Part shown: positions 1-12,752 of the stretch, piece by piece | How positions within the stretch are numbered: the first letter of the stretch is position 1 | Layout of the letters: the number at the start of each line of letters is the position of its first letter | Assembly (NCBI RefSeq): GCF_014839805.1 | Contig: NC_051119.1 | Span: forward strand, 9,789,245-9,853,244 | Length of the DNA: 64,000 nucleotides | Reading direction: 5' to 3' | Source of the DNA: Manduca sexta | Taxonomy: Eukaryota; Arthropoda; Insecta; Lepidoptera; Sphingidae | The notes under the pieces: generated by a model | The model's database searches: none | Seen by the model: only the letters and a program-made list of their open reading frames with translations | What the model was told of the DNA's origin: nothing | Made by a program: the position numbers and the translations under genes

Positions 1-363
1 CGAACAAAGGGCTATCCAACGTAAAAAGAATTTTTCAGTTTGGACCGGTAGTTCCTGAGATTAGCCATTACTGCCCCGCTCCTATTGGGTATAGCGTGAT
101 GATATATAGCCTAAAGCACTCCACGAACAAAGGGCTATCCAACGCAAAAAGAATTTTTCAGTTTGGACCGGTAGTTCCTGAGATTAGCCATTACTGCCCC
201 GCTCCTATTGGGTATAGCGTGATGATATATAGCCTATAGCACTCCACGAACAAAGAGCTATCCAACGTAAAAAGAATTTTTCAGTTTGGACCGGTAGTTC
301 CTGAGATTAGCGCGTTCAAACAAACAAACAAACAAACTCTTCAGCTTTATATAATAGTATAGA
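1..363 (-). mobile_element. Non-autonomous Helitron, 5' part
   Basis: Nearly three units of a 123-bp tandem repeat, then four or five copies of the 4-bp microsatellite (GTTT on the minus strand), then TTTATATAATAGTATAGA, which on the minus strand reads TCTATACTATTATATAAA, the 5' end seen again at 51587 and 62301. The TC dinucleotide at the terminus and the CTAG end of the full-length copies are Helitron hallmarks. The 3' end lies left of the window. The 5' end sits only about 86 bases upstream of the 450 splice acceptor, so this element forms the end of an anoctamin intron. Confidence 0.85.
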
Positions 364-449
364 TAAGTATAGATAGAAGTATAGATACGCCAATGCTCAC
401 AGTTTGCTATTAGTTCCACAGGTCCGGTATAGTAATACTGTTGTTACAG

Positions 450-3400
450 GGCGCGAGCGCGGCAGAGTTACTGAGTTCGCAGGAGCGCGGCGCATTGGTG
501 AAGCACGCGCTGGAGGCGGCGCGCGCCGAGCCCGGCGACGAGCGCGCGCTCGAGCCCGCGCTCACGCTGCGCGCCGGACAGAGCATCGGTACACACGCAC
601 ACACACGCACTCACACATACACGCGCTGGAGGCGGCGCGCGCCGAGCCCGGCGACGAGCGCGCGCTCGAGCCCGCGCTCACGCTGCGCGCCGGTACAGAG
701 CATCGGTACACACGCACACACACGCACTCACACATACACGCGCTGGAGGCGGCGCGCGCCGAGCCCGGCGACGAGCGCGCGCTCGAGCCCGCGCTCACGC
801 TGCGCGCCGGACAGAGCATCGGTACACACGCACACACACGCACTCACACATACACGCGCTGGAGGCGGCGCGCGCCGAGCCCGGCGACGAGCGCGCGCTC
901 GAGCCCGCGCTCACGCTGCGCGCCGGACAGAGCATCGGTACACACGCACACACACGCACTCACACATACACGCGCTGGAGGCGGCGCGCGCCGAGCCCGG
1001 CGACGAGCGCGCGCTCGAGCCCGCGCTCACGCTGCGCGCCGGACAGAGCATCGGTACACACGCACACACACGCACTCACACATACACGCGCTGGAGGCGG
1101 GGCGCGCCCGGCGACGAGCGCGCGCTCGAGCCCGCGCTCACGCTGCGCGCCGGACAGAGCATCGGTACACACGCACACACACGCACTCACACATACACGC
1201 GCTGGAGGCGGCGCGCGCCGAGCCCGGCGACGAGCGCGCGCTCGAGCCCGCGCTCACGCTGCGCGCCGGACAGAGCATCGGTACACACGCACACACACGC
1301 ACTCACACATACACGCGCTGGAGGCGGCGCGCGCCGAGCCCGGCGACGAGCGCGCGCTCGAGCCCGCGCTCACGCTGCGCGCCGGACAGAGCATCGGTAC
1401 ACACGCACACACACGCACTCACACATACACGCGCTGGAGGCGGCGCGCGCCGAGCCCGGCGACGAGCGCGCGCTCGAGCCCGCGCTCACGCTGCGCGCCG
1501 GACAGAGCATCGGTACACACGCACACACACGCACTCACACATACACGCGCTGGAGGCGGCGCGCGCCGAGCCCGGCGACGAGCGCGCGCTCGAGCCCGCG
1601 CTCACGCTGCGCGCCGGACAGAGCATCGGTACACACGCACACACACGCACTCACACATACACGCGCTGGAGGCGGCGCGCGCCGAGCCCGGCGACGAGCG
1701 CGCGCTCGAGCCCGCGCTCACGCTGCGCGCCGGACAGAGCATCGGTACACACGCACACACACGCACTCACACATACACGCGCTGGAGGCGGCGCGCGCNG
1801 AGCTTCCGGCGACGAGCGCGCGCTCGAGCCCGCGCTCACGCTGCGCGCCGGACAGAGCATCGGTACACACGCACACACACGCACTCACACATACACGCGC
1901 TGGAGGCGGCGCGCGCCGAGCCCGGCGACGAGCGCGCGCTCGAGCCCGCGCTCACGCTGCGCGCCGGACAGAGCATCGGTACACACGCACACACACGCAC
2001 TCACACATACACGCGCTGGAGGCGGCGCGCGCCGAGCCCGGCGACGAGCGCGCGCTCGAGCCCGCGCTCACGCTGCGCGCCGGACAGAGCATCGGTACAC
2101 ACGCACACACACGCACTCACACATACACGCGCTGGAGGCGGCGCGCGCCGAGCCCGGCGACGAGCGCGCGCTCGAGCCCGCGCTCACGCTGCGCGCCGGA
2201 CAGAGCATCGGTACACACGCACACACACGCACTCACACATACACGCGCTGGAGGCGGCGCGCCCCCAGCTTCCGGCGACGAGCGCGCGCTCGAGCCCGCG
2301 CTCACGCTGCGCGCCGGACAGAGCATCGGTACACACGCACACACACGCACTCACACATACACGCGCTGGAGGCGGCGCGCGCCGAGCTTCCGGCGACGAG
2401 CGCGCGCTCGAGCCCGGCGACGAGCGCGCGCTCGAGCCCGCGCTCACGCTGCGCGCCGGACAGAGCATCGGTACACACGCACACACACGCACTCACACAT
2501 ACACGCGCTGGAGGCGGCGCGCGCCGAGCCCGGCGACGAGCGCGCGCTCGAGCCCGGCGACGAGCGCGCGCTCGAGCCCGCGCTCACGCTGCGCGCCGGA
2601 CAGAGCATCGGTACACACGCACACACACGCACTCACACATACACGCGCTGGAGGCGGCGCGCGCCGAGCCCGGCGACGAGCGCGCGCTCGAGCCCGCGCT
2701 CACGCTGCGCGCCGGACAGAGCATCGGTACACACGCACACACACGCACTCACACATACACGCGCTGGAGGCGGCGCGCGCCGAGCCCGGCGACGAGCGCG
2801 CGCTCGAGCCCGCGCTCACGCTGCGCGCCGGACAGAGCATCGGTACACACGCACACACACGCACTCACACATACACGCGCTGGAGGCGGCGCGCGCCGAG
2901 CCCGGCGACGAGCGCGCGCTCGAGCCCGCGCTCACGCTGCGCGCCGGACAGAGCATCGGTACACACGCACACACGCACGCACGCGCCCGCGCGCACACAT
3001 ACACACGCACACACACAGACACAGAGAGAGAGAAAGAGACCCACCCAACACATCACTTTATCCACGCACTCGCGCGCACTACTCGCCCTGGGGCCTTATT
3101 CTCTATTCCGCACGTTATTTTAACAGTGCGTAACAAGCACGTAACACAACGCATCATGTTTAGGACTAGAAATTTGGCTTACAGAATACCATTCCACGCA
3201 TATTTCTCGAAGATAACATGACATGTCCGCGTTACGCGTTTACACTATCATACAGAATAAGGGCCCCGATCGCTTAGTGCGCGTGAGCAGCGTGAGTGTC
3301 GGGGAAACGGCAATAACGCGTAAATGACAAAAAAGTCACAAATAAAATTGAAACTTATTAAACAAAACTTTTTATTGATAATCATATATTTTTTTCTGTC

Positions 3401-6400
3401 ATTTACGCGCTCTTTCCTCCTTTGCTATCAGTCGTAGGGTGTGTGTGCATTCGTGCTGTGCACCCACACTAAGCTATTGGGACAAGTAGTTGTGCACATC
3501 GTTGTAAATGAAATGTTTTTATATAAATCAAAAACTTTACATGTGCTAATGGTAAACCAAGCCACAAAACAACTCCATACATGTACAATTCACACTCTTG
3601 ACATTTACACAACGTAAAAGAGATCACACACTTAATCCATAAGCAAAAGCACTTGTTCGTCTTACCGTTCAATTGGATAAAAAAAAACTTTTTACCATCG
3701 ACGATTTGTCGACGGATACAATCATTGACTATTAATAAACGTCTCAAAGTTTTTTTTTTATGATTATGACAGAACCTATTATTAATGAGAAATTTTGTAC
3801 TTTTTAATAATTGTTGGTTGCAATTCCAGTGCCGGCGTGCGTGAGCCGCGGCGTAGTGGCCAGCATGTTCCCGCTTCACGAGAGGACCGCTTTAGAAAAC
3901 TTGAGAAGGAAGTGGGTCAAAACGTTTTTCTCACCGCAACCTTTAGGTATAGTATTTATTTATTTTTAATCTATATATATTATAAAAGAGTCCCCTTTTT
4001 TGTCTGTATGTATATCGAATTGTGGGGTTTTAGTTGGTAGGTCTGTTTATACCGGTGAGTCTGGCAAAAATTTGTCAACGGATAAAAAAATAAGGCCCTT
4101 GGTTACTTAGCTATGCCTTGTGCACAGGAGGACCCAAGTAGAAAAATTCATTGAACTAAATAGGATTATAATTGGCATCTGATATGACGATTTCGCCCCC
4201 TATCACATTATGGGACGGATACAAACAAGGCGTAGTTAAACCTGTAGTGAAGTTCTATATGTGTCTACCTACCCTTCAGGAACAAATTCGTGATCTCATA
4301 TTTGTGTTATTGTTTTCAGATGAAATAAGTGAATATTTCGGTGTGAAGATAGCAATGTATTTCGCTTGGCTCGGACACTACACACAGTCGTTAACTGTGC
4401 CTGCTGTGGTCGGTTTTATATTTTGGGTAAGTTTTTTTAATAGCTGTGTGTATAATTGGACCCCTTTGAGTAGGACCCTAAGGAAGGGAATGTGAAAAAT
4501 CTTTACTTATGCAAATCAACGTTATGTAATGTCCTGTAAATTTTTTTGCTTCTAGCGACATCTGTTTTAGTCGTACATTATCTTTAAGCCAGCTAGTCAG
4601 TTATAAGAATTTTATTAAGTCCATAGTTGAATGACCTATGTACTGTAACATTTATTGTCGATTACAAAATGGCCCGTGCCGGTTATTATCGAGAACAAAT
4701 TGGCCCATGCCGGTTATTATCGAGTGCAAAATGGCCCATGCCGGTTATTGTCAAAGACAAAATAGCCCATATCGGTTATTGCCGAGGATAAAAAGGTCCT
4801 GCCAGTTATTGCCGAGGACAATATGGCACATGCCGGTTATTGCCGAGGACAATATGGCCCATGCCGGTTATTGCCGAGGACAAAATGGCCCTCGTCGGTT
4901 ATTGTCAAGAACAAAGTGGCTGGTCCTGATTATTGTAGAAGACAAAATGGTCCATGTTGTATATTTCCTACAACATAATAATATTAATCTGTTTCAGATA
5001 TGGCTGGGCACAGCGAATGAGAGCTGGAAAGACATAGCATACGTTTTATTTTCGTTGTTCAACGTGTTGTGGGCGTGCGTTTATTTGGAAACTTGGAAGA
5101 GGTTTTGTTTACATTTTCTTTTTATTGTTACTAAGATTAAACTATTGAGAAGTTCTTGTATGTGAACATTCGTCTAAGTAAGCACTAAGCACCCTAGATT
5201 TGTGTATATTTGACGTCAAAACATAATTATGAAATAATATTTATTAAAATATTGCAAAGCAATTAGAAAATTCTTATGCCAGTCAGTAATAGCACCTAGC
5301 ATTGCACTAATATCTTGTTTACTCTACGTTTATTAACAGACGAAAAATTTGCATGGTGTTCAATAAAGTATATTAATTGGCTTCGATAATATTTTTTTTT
5401 AATATAAGTTTTTCTGTTTGTTTAGGTACTCCAACGTACTCGCGTACAGATGGGGCACGCTGGATCAGAGGGATGACTTGTTAGTGGAGCCCCGACCGCT
5501 TTTTCAGGTATTTAAATATACATTTAAGTATACACATAAATAAATAAATTAGGTTTCATAACCTGATGTATTCTTCAAAATTAACTTATCGATAGTTATG
5601 AAATAAGCCATACGGCGAAATACGTACAAAAATTATAATATCATCAATTCAATATTTGGGACTGCTTTTGCACGTAATATTTTGTATAATTGCGGGTAAG
5701 AAGTTTGATACAATGATTGTGCCTCATGTGGTGTGTTGTGTAGGGCGAGATGAGCACGTCGCCGGTGACGGGCCGGCCCGAGCCGCAGTACGCGGCGTGG
5801 CGCCGGCGCGTGTGGCGCCACTGCGTGTCCGTGCCGCTCATGCTGCTGTGCCTCAGCGTCGCCGCAGCGGCCACCTTCGCGCTGCTCAGGGCGCAGGTAT
5901 GCACACTCCTACTTACAGGCCACAGTCGTAATCTTACGTCAGATCGTAGTCTTACGTCACATCATGTCATGCCGTGTCACACCGTGTCACAACGAGTCAA
6001 GTCGTGTCACGTTACAGGACTGGTGGGAGAGTAAGATAATGTACCTGACGTGGATACCGCGCGCATTGCTCGCTATAATGATCGCGGTAGAAGAGGAGGT
6101 GTACGCACGGATCGCGCGGTGGCTCAACGACAAAGGTACGTCACAACACACTGCTGTGTTCACACACGTGTGTAATTGGACTGGGTTCTTAAACTTTTAC
6201 ACAGAAAGGAAGTACTACGTATAATTGAATGTATTAATGGATATTTATTGTAATTAATCATTCTATCGGCTACTCAATTTACCATCAAGTGTAGTGGATT
6301 CACGTTGCCTTACCCTTGTAAAAAATAAATACATCAATAATATGTTCAAAGTTGTAAATAAAACGTGTGTTTAACTAACAAGGCTTTAACAGTCTTAACA

Positions 6401-9400
6401 GTTAAATATACTATAACATTTGAACCCGTGTGACTAAAAAATCTTCTCTAATCGCCTATCGATTTCGAACCAGCAAATTCTAAATGTGTTGAAGTACAAA
6501 ATACGTATTTAACATTTCTCATTACCCGTTAGCGTAATACATTTTTTCTCTGTGTTAAAAGTTTCAAAACCTCGTTCAAAAACCGATTTGTATTTTTTTT
6601 TTGTTTTTAAGTTGTGTGTTTTTTTTTACAAATGATTAACACTTATAGTGTGTGAGTTTCAATAGTTTATTTTCTATCAGTTTCTACGCAGAATAATGTA
6701 GAAGGTTTGTGAATTAATTTGACAAGTAATCGTTTTTGAGGTTTAGAACACAGTTGCATGGTTTGAGCGAGTGCCACACATTGTGTTTGATTTGTCAAAT
6801 TATACCGATGATGTTTCGCAGGGAAGATTTTTTTACACCAATTAATTTTCCTTGGAGTGCAAACATGACCTAATACATATTATTGATATATTTGTAGAAT
6901 CGCGTCTGGTTATATATTTTAGTATATTAAGAAATTATGGACTGTTTTCTTCACATATTGACGCTGCCTTTAACTAATCACATTTATATATTTTCTGAAT
7001 ACCTAATTTAAATCATTCGAATAGTGTTCCGATCATTCGATATGAAATTTATTTGATACATCACAACATAAGTTTTTGAATTTTATCGACACTTTGTCTT
7101 TTACGTTTGTCCGTGTGTTTTGTGTGTGGCGTTCCGCTCAATGTTAAATTCACGAGAGATTTTCTTCTTCTAGATTTATTTAGAGTCCCTAAAACGATAT
7201 TATAAATAGTTGTATAATCGATAAACTAAATAGTATACAGTAACTTTAGTACCAGACAAACGTAGTTACATAATACTATAGTGCATATTATTTTTCTCTT
7301 TTCTGCTGACCAAACGGGACTGGACAACATAAAAATAATAAACTGCATTATTACAAAATGGTAATAAATATTTTTTATAAAACAGAAAATTATCGACTCG
7401 AGACAAAATATGAGAACCACCTGATTGTGAAAATATCGTTGGTTTGTATTCGATGATGTAAAATCGATTAATTGCAATAATAAATATTACTAAATCACGC
7501 TTCGCTTGCCCTACATGGTTGAAAATGGTTAACCAAATGCTTTTAATATGTAATGAATAGTGACATGGTTAGAAAATATTTTGAAAAAATTTAAGTTGCT
7601 CATAAGCTTATATGATTCTACACATAATAGACTAAAGGGTGAAAAAAAATGCAATATATACCATTTAAATGCATTATATTTGAATTCTAACTATAATTAT
7701 TTATGTATACCATAATGAGAAAAAATTAAGCAATCCAATAACAAAATTCCTAACTCCTTAACCATCGACTTTTAAATTTTATTTGTTTTTTTTCTTTCAC
7801 GAAAAAACACTTGAGTATATACGATTAAAAAAATATATCAACAATAAAATAAAAAAAAGTTTTTAATCGTGTCACTTTATTAAAAATCAATTTAAGCCGG
7901 TCGTATTGTGGTTTAACTTAAGAAATAGTGTCCACTGTTAGTGTTATTTATACGCACCCTATTATTTCGTATGCATGCTCTTTTTTAACATATTTATTGT
8001 AACATTCACTCGGTTTTAACATTCAAGTATTAATTTATTTCTATTTTTTTTAAAACATATAATCTTATTTTAAGCCATAAGTTGTTAGAGTATACTTTAC
8101 AATATTAAATAAATAGTATCATCAAAATAATCTAGAAAGAACAGAAGATAATCAAACTGTAACAATATATAACAGTAAATTTTAATGTATTGTTTTTTTT
8201 AAGTTTTAAATTCCAGACAACATAACTTCCTCTCGTATTTTTATGAAAATAATTATACATAAAACACAGAATAATATGCAAATTTACAATTTAATTAAAC
8301 ATAACTTAAATGTCAAATAAGTTAAATAAATATATTTAAGTTTCAATAAAATACATCGTAGCCTTTAGCTGAAGCATTAACATATTAAGTATTTAGCAGC
8401 TTTCGGTGTCGATATTCTCTTTTAAATAATTGTTAGTAACATTCAATCGATTTTATTTTCAGTTTCAATTTGTGAACTCGTTCATGAGTTTGTTTTACAT
8501 CGCGTTTTATCTTCAGGATATGGATAAGTTGAAAGAGGTATGTCTATATATATGTTCAATATATATTTTTCAGTTTAGGTACTTTTTTTCTATCTTCTAC
8601 AATATAAGATTAAATTTGACAAACGTTACAGAATAAAATTGTCTTAGTTTGTACGAATGTTCGCTTGCCAAACAACAACAATTTTTGAAAAGATCCAGTG
8701 CCAGCCAAATTGACGTAGAAATCCCACATAAAGCGTTGCTTGACATGGAGTTAAATTTTTTTTTCAATTCGAACATGGCTGGGATTCAATTGCAACTGAA
8801 CTGGAAAGTAGCATAATGCCCAGATAAAGTATCGATTTTCGTGAATTGACAATCCCTCGACACGATTATGCTTGTTTCAACGCGATAAACACGGTCTGAT
8901 CCAGGAACGCCACACTTGCGTCGGTCACTATAATTTTATATCTTGTGTACAGGTGCTATTTGGACGGATAGAGCATCCCATATTTTTTTTTATATGTGTT
9001 CGACAAAGTGCCCATACTGCCCCTGATGGTAAAAAGAGTGGTGTCCAATAGAACGTCGACTGATGAGATGATTACCCCTCGACAGTCGACACAACTATGC
9101 CGGTCTGTTGGAACCAGATATACACAAGCTGATCCCGGAACGCGACACACTTACTTGGGTCACTATGGCTTATTATGGCAGTCTTATTTATAACATTTTT
9201 GCAAAGCTCCGCTTAGTTAAAACACAAAATTTACTCGACCAGCTGTAAGTCAAAACCCGTCATCTTGCCTCTTAATAAGGTTCAAACTAGGAAACCGGTG
9301 ATGTTTTTGACGTCTATTTAAGGTTATAGCTTAAGGTCCATTTTTCATACATTTTGTTTCACCTTTAATCTGGGTAACTAAACAAGTATTGACAAGTAAA

Positions 9401-11435
9401 GAATTTAAATTCACGTCTAGTTAGTGATTAGTTCTCGCAGTTGAAAAAAAAACGTAAAAATAATTAATATGCATGGATATTTCGGTCTTTAAAATTTCGT
9501 CGTATTAAATTTTAAAAACCGAAATATCCATGCATTAATTAAATTTACGATCTTTCAACTGCGAGAACTAATCATTAACTAGACGTGAATTTAAATTCTT
9601 TACTTGTCAATACTTGTTTAGTTACCCAGATTAAAGGTGAAACAAAATGTATGAAAAATGGACCTTAAGCTATAACCTTAAGTAATTCTTAATCACCTAA
9701 CGCTAAAACAAGTTTATAAGTAAGACTGCTAGTGTACGGTGGTCGCTATCTGGGCGGATATACAATTTATCCTACCTCCAGCTAATGCACTTTTTTTTTA
9801 TATTCCAGCAACTGGCGGTGTTGCTCATAACTCGTCAGGTTATTGGCAATCTGAAGGAATCCGCGTTGCCGTATCTGATAGAGAACTTGAGACTGGCCAA
9901 GATGTGCGTGGACGTGTTCGGGGCGCTGAGCCCTACGAAAGGTTGGTTATTATTATTTCACGCCTTTTCTATTATTTAAAATATTTATCTGAAGGGGTAA
10001 GCAGAGGTGTTCCTAGTGCTTTTGTATTGTACCGAGCCAATATCCCTAACATGTTGGCAGTAAGGCTATCTTCATAGCACGAATTTATTTCAAATGCACG
10101 AAATGCACACATCTTTAATACTCGTTGTTAACTCAGAATAGAATAATGTGCCGAGTACTGCCATGTGACTGTCGATTAAATAATTTAAAAAGATTATACT
10201 ATTATGTAAAAAACATCAAATTTTTATTTTCAACAATATTGAAAATGTTCTATCTCTATATGATTGAGTTTTTGATTAATTTGTATTTACCCACGGTATT
10301 CGCATTTGCAGCGCCAACATCAACTCAACTGACGGATATGTTCGATAAGAAAACGGATTCTGCAAGCGAGTCGCCCGAGAACAGTATTGTTAACGGAGGC
10401 GCTGAGAAACCGAAGGACGAGAAGAAAGAAACCGAATCGCCTGTGGGACAGAAGGTTATACACCAGGCAGAACTGGAGTCGCAGTTGTTTAAGGTAATTT
10501 TGTTTTAAGCGATAGACAAATATAATATAATAATATTAGCCCTGTATTATATACTACCCCATTGCTGGGCTCGGGCCTCCTCTACTACTGATGGACAAAA
10601 GTCGGTCCGAAATAGGTTTAAAGCTTGTTATAAAATGTTATGTGGCCAGTGGCGAAAGGTGAAGTTTGCCGAAAGGGAAATCAACATATAGGTACTAATA
10701 TGTATATATTATGTGGTCTGCAAATTGTTCTAATGATAGATTCTATATAAAGGGAAGTATATAGAAATTGGGTTATATAGACCCTTTGCTACTGATGTAA
10801 TAGTTCCCTAGAATGCAAAAAATGTGTGGGTAGGTTTAGATAGCTGGGTAGATTGTGATATCGATTGCTGTCGCCAAGCAGCATTGTGTGTTGTTATGTG
10901 CAGTTGTACCCACTATGTTCACTGGAAATTATGCAGTCTCTCGATGAACTAGGTAGTCTTTTTCCAGAGCTTTGTAATTGAACATTTTGTGTAGTGTTTC
11001 AATTGTTACTGATTATTATAGTTGTGGTTTGCCATCATGCGTGTATGTTTGTCAGTATGAGGGCACGTTCGCGGAGTACCTGGAGATGCTGACGCAGCTG
11101 GGCCACGTGGTGCTGTTCTCGTCCGCGTTCCCGCTGGCGGCGCTGTGCGCGTTGCTCAACAACGCGGCGGAGGTGCGCGCCGACGCGTTCAAGTTGTGCC
11201 ACGTCGCGCAGCGGCCTTTCGGCGACAGAGTCAACTCCATCGGCAGCTGGCAGGTGGGTGTCACAACGTGTCGCAACATGTCACAACATGACAATCATAC
11301 ATTGATCAGCGTGCGTTTTGTACGGTGCAATTCATAATAAATAAGTAGTTTGCTCTTCTTTCACACACTTCTTTTTACATAAAAGTCAAATTAAAATGTA
11401 TAAGTGTTGTCTGTTGCAGCACGCGATGGAAGCGA
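450..11435 (+). CDS. Ano8: Anoctamin-8-like (TMEM16) membrane protein, internal exons
   Basis: Exons: 450-588, 3830-3946, 4320-4426, 4998-5101, 5426-5507, 5744-5896, 6018-6135, 7386-7441, 8463-8537, 9809-9941, 10312-10493, 11056-11253 and 11420 into the gap. All junctions are AG/GT and the phases agree, giving about 493 codons. Exons 1-2 give the cytosolic N-terminal part (SSQERG, QSIVPAC, FPLHER). Exon 3 holds EYFGVKIAMYFAWLG and the first membrane helix; exon 4 LFSLFNVLWACVYLETWKR; exon 6 a hydrophobic helix; exon 7 AIMIAVEEEVYARIARWLND; exons 8-9 ENYRLETKYENHLIVKI then FQFVNSFMSLFYIAFYL; exon 10 LLITRQVIGNL; exon 11 a charged loop rich in K, E and S; exon 12 VVLFSSAFPLAALCALLNN. These are family hallmarks of the ANO8/ANO10 branch, whose members are thought to act as ER lipid scramblases or tethers. 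The 5' exons lie left of the window; the 3' exons were not found after the gap. Confidence 0.93.
507..2990 (+). repeat. Exon-derived 116-bp GC-rich minisatellite
   Basis: About 21 head-to-tail copies begin GCGCTGGAGGCGG, at 507, 623, 740, 856, 972 and so on to 2877. Most are exactly 116 bp; one is 111, two are about 118, and two are 140-142 through an internal duplication of about 24 bp. The unit is the 3' part of the anoctamin exon (507-588), its splice donor (ATCG|GTACAC) and about 34 bp of CA-rich intron start. Thus every copy has a 5' splice site but no acceptor. Because 116 is not a multiple of 3 and the unit has no stop in any forward frame, it yields spurious ORFs of over 900 codons. 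One N lies at 1799, so copy number may be uncertain. Confidence 0.95.
2991..3829 (+). other. Anoctamin intron 1 after the minisatellite
   Basis: The array decays into (CA)n and (GA)n runs to about 3037. Bases 3175-3260 (CAGAATACCATTCCACG followed by CGAAGATAACA) match a second dispersed copy at about 14860-14935. The rest is AT-rich with no coding signal that I can support. The acceptor of the next exon ends at 3829. Confidence 0.6.
4660..4965 (+). repeat. 31-bp minisatellite in an anoctamin intron
   Basis: About ten imperfect tandem copies of a unit reading roughly GCCGAGGACAATATGGCCC followed by ATGCCGGTTATT. Exact 31-base spacing is visible between 4811, 4842 and 4873; outer copies are diverged. 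It lies in the intron between the exons ending at 4426 and starting at 4998. The open frame across it is a by-product of the repeat. Confidence 0.88.
6136..8462 (+). other. Two AT-rich anoctamin introns around a 56-bp exon
   Basis: The introns 6136-7385 and 7442-8462 flank the small exon 7386-7441. About 6255-6325 resembles the tail of a lepidopteran dispersed repeat also seen near 13090 (TTACCATCA and nearby words). The remainder is AT-rich, with long T runs, and shows no other gene. Confidence 0.5.
8640..9178 (+). repeat. Dispersed interspersed-repeat remnant in an intron
   Basis: The stretch 8940-9178 contains words (GCCCCTGATGGTAAAAAG, TCGACTGATGAGATGATTACCC, GATCCCGGAACGCGACACAC) that recur inverted at about 12750-13140. 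It is probably part of an old lepidopteran LINE or SINE. It has no open frame of interest. Confidence 0.5.
9179..9728. mobile_element. MITE with a long internal hairpin
   Basis: The ends are CAGTCTTATTTATAA and TTATAAGTAAGACTG, imperfect inverted repeats. Inside, about 9323-9500 and 9510-9685 form a near-perfect palindrome with arms of about 170 bp (for example AAGGTTATAGCTTAAGGTCC against GGACCTTAAGCTATAACCTT). The left 145 bases match, inverted, a shorter element at 15403-15586 with the same termini. No transposase is present, so it is non-autonomous. It lies in an anoctamin intron. Confidence 0.82.
10555..10810 (+). repeat. Dispersed repeat, copy A
   Basis: The segment contains CAACATATAGGTACTAATATG, then GGTCTGCAAATTGTTCTAAT and GATAGATTCTATATAAA, and recurs just after the assembly gap at 11936-12110. 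It begins with a 'CATTGCTGGGCTCGGGCCTCC' type phrase common in RTE-like LINE tails, also seen near 13160 and 13240. It lies in the intron before the exon at 11056. Confidence 0.65.
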
Positions 11436-11935
11436 NNNNNNNNNNNNNNNNNNNNNNNNNNNNNNNNNNNNNNNNNNNNNNNNNNNNNNNNNNNNNNNNN
11501 NNNNNNNNNNNNNNNNNNNNNNNNNNNNNNNNNNNNNNNNNNNNNNNNNNNNNNNNNNNNNNNNNNNNNNNNNNNNNNNNNNNNNNNNNNNNNNNNNNNN
11601 NNNNNNNNNNNNNNNNNNNNNNNNNNNNNNNNNNNNNNNNNNNNNNNNNNNNNNNNNNNNNNNNNNNNNNNNNNNNNNNNNNNNNNNNNNNNNNNNNNNN
11701 NNNNNNNNNNNNNNNNNNNNNNNNNNNNNNNNNNNNNNNNNNNNNNNNNNNNNNNNNNNNNNNNNNNNNNNNNNNNNNNNNNNNNNNNNNNNNNNNNNNN
11801 NNNNNNNNNNNNNNNNNNNNNNNNNNNNNNNNNNNNNNNNNNNNNNNNNNNNNNNNNNNNNNNNNNNNNNNNNNNNNNNNNNNNNNNNNNNNNNNNNNNN
11901 NNNNNNNNNNNNNNNNNNNNNNNNNNNNNNNNNNN
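11436..11935. other. Assembly gap of 500 N
   Basis: Exactly 500 N, the usual placeholder for a gap of unknown size. It begins 16 bases into an anoctamin exon (CACGCGATGGAAGCGA). Open frames running through the Ns are meaningless. Confidence 0.99.
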
Positions 11936-12110
11936 CTATGAAGCAGTGGAGAAAGGAGAATGATTCCGGAAGGGACACAACATATAGGCACTAATATGCA
12001 TGCATGCGGTCTGCAAATCGTTCTAATGATAGATTCTACATAAATGGAACAAGATAGGTATCGGGTTTTATGGTCCCTTCGACACTGCTATGAAGTCATA
12101 GATAAGTAAG
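11936..12110 (+). repeat. Dispersed repeat, copy B, abutting the gap
   Basis: Homologous to 10640-10810: shared phrases include CAACATATAGG, CACTAATATG (TACTAATATG in copy A), GGTCTGCAAAT and TAATGATAGATTCTA. A repeat lying both before and directly after the gap may explain why assembly failed here. Confidence 0.7.
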
Positions 12111-12504
12111 TGTTTGTAGAATACGGAGGCTTTTTGATCACTTTTTACGATTTTTTAGAATAAAATTTTGATGTTGTTTGTGTTTTGTGTGGCGCATTCG
12201 TTTATATGCTGTTTAATAAATACAAAAGCAATTTGTCCGACAATAACTTCAAGTTGCTCGATATTTGTTCTAAATCATCACAAGTTGGAGTATTAAAATC
12301 AGTACTGTATTGGAAAACTCTAGTGGCTCATAAGTTGCTTTTTAAATATTATCGATATTTGTTTTGATTAGGGCTTTATGAAGCGTTGCAGGCTATGTTC
12401 CATGTTGAGAGCTCCTTTTTTCAGCAGTTAGCTCCTAGCAAGTTTGGCTGTTGTGCGTGATATACCAGTTATTGCAGATTTTCATTTCATTTGATTAATA
12501 ATAA

Positions 12505-12752
12505 GTACTAACTTTACATAAGATGTAATACATATAGGGTTATTTCTTTCCTGTTATTCTTCATGAGGCGTTTAGTTACATGCCGCAATTATTAGGGTAA
12601 TTTTTTTTGCCCACGATACAACTGACGTGTACTAACTTTACAAAAGACGTAATACATGTAGGGTTAATTATTTCCTATCGTTCTTCATGAGATGTTTAGT
12701 TACAGGGCGTAATTATTAGGGTAATTTTTTTGCCCACGATACAACTGACGTG
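12505..12752 (+). repeat. 124-bp tandem duplication
   Basis: Two units start with GTACTAACTTTACA at 12505 and 12629, and both end in GCCCACGATACAACTGACGT. They differ by a handful of substitutions and small indels. No function is evident. Confidence 0.85.

Noticed and set aside
507..2990. Regular repeats resembling a CRISPR array
   Set aside because: Units are contiguous with no unique spacers, and the genome is eukaryotic.
404..3221. Two forward open frames of over 900 codons and several reverse frames rich in THTH, ARARA and CVCV
   Set aside because: They are by-products of a 116-bp repeat without stops. Only 450-588 is supported as exon.
4638..5165. A 175-codon open frame over 4638-5165
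   Set aside because: It is the 31-bp repeat read through into the next anoctamin exon in the wrong context.
11386..11994. Open frames across the assembly gap
   Set aside because: They consist of N-derived X residues.
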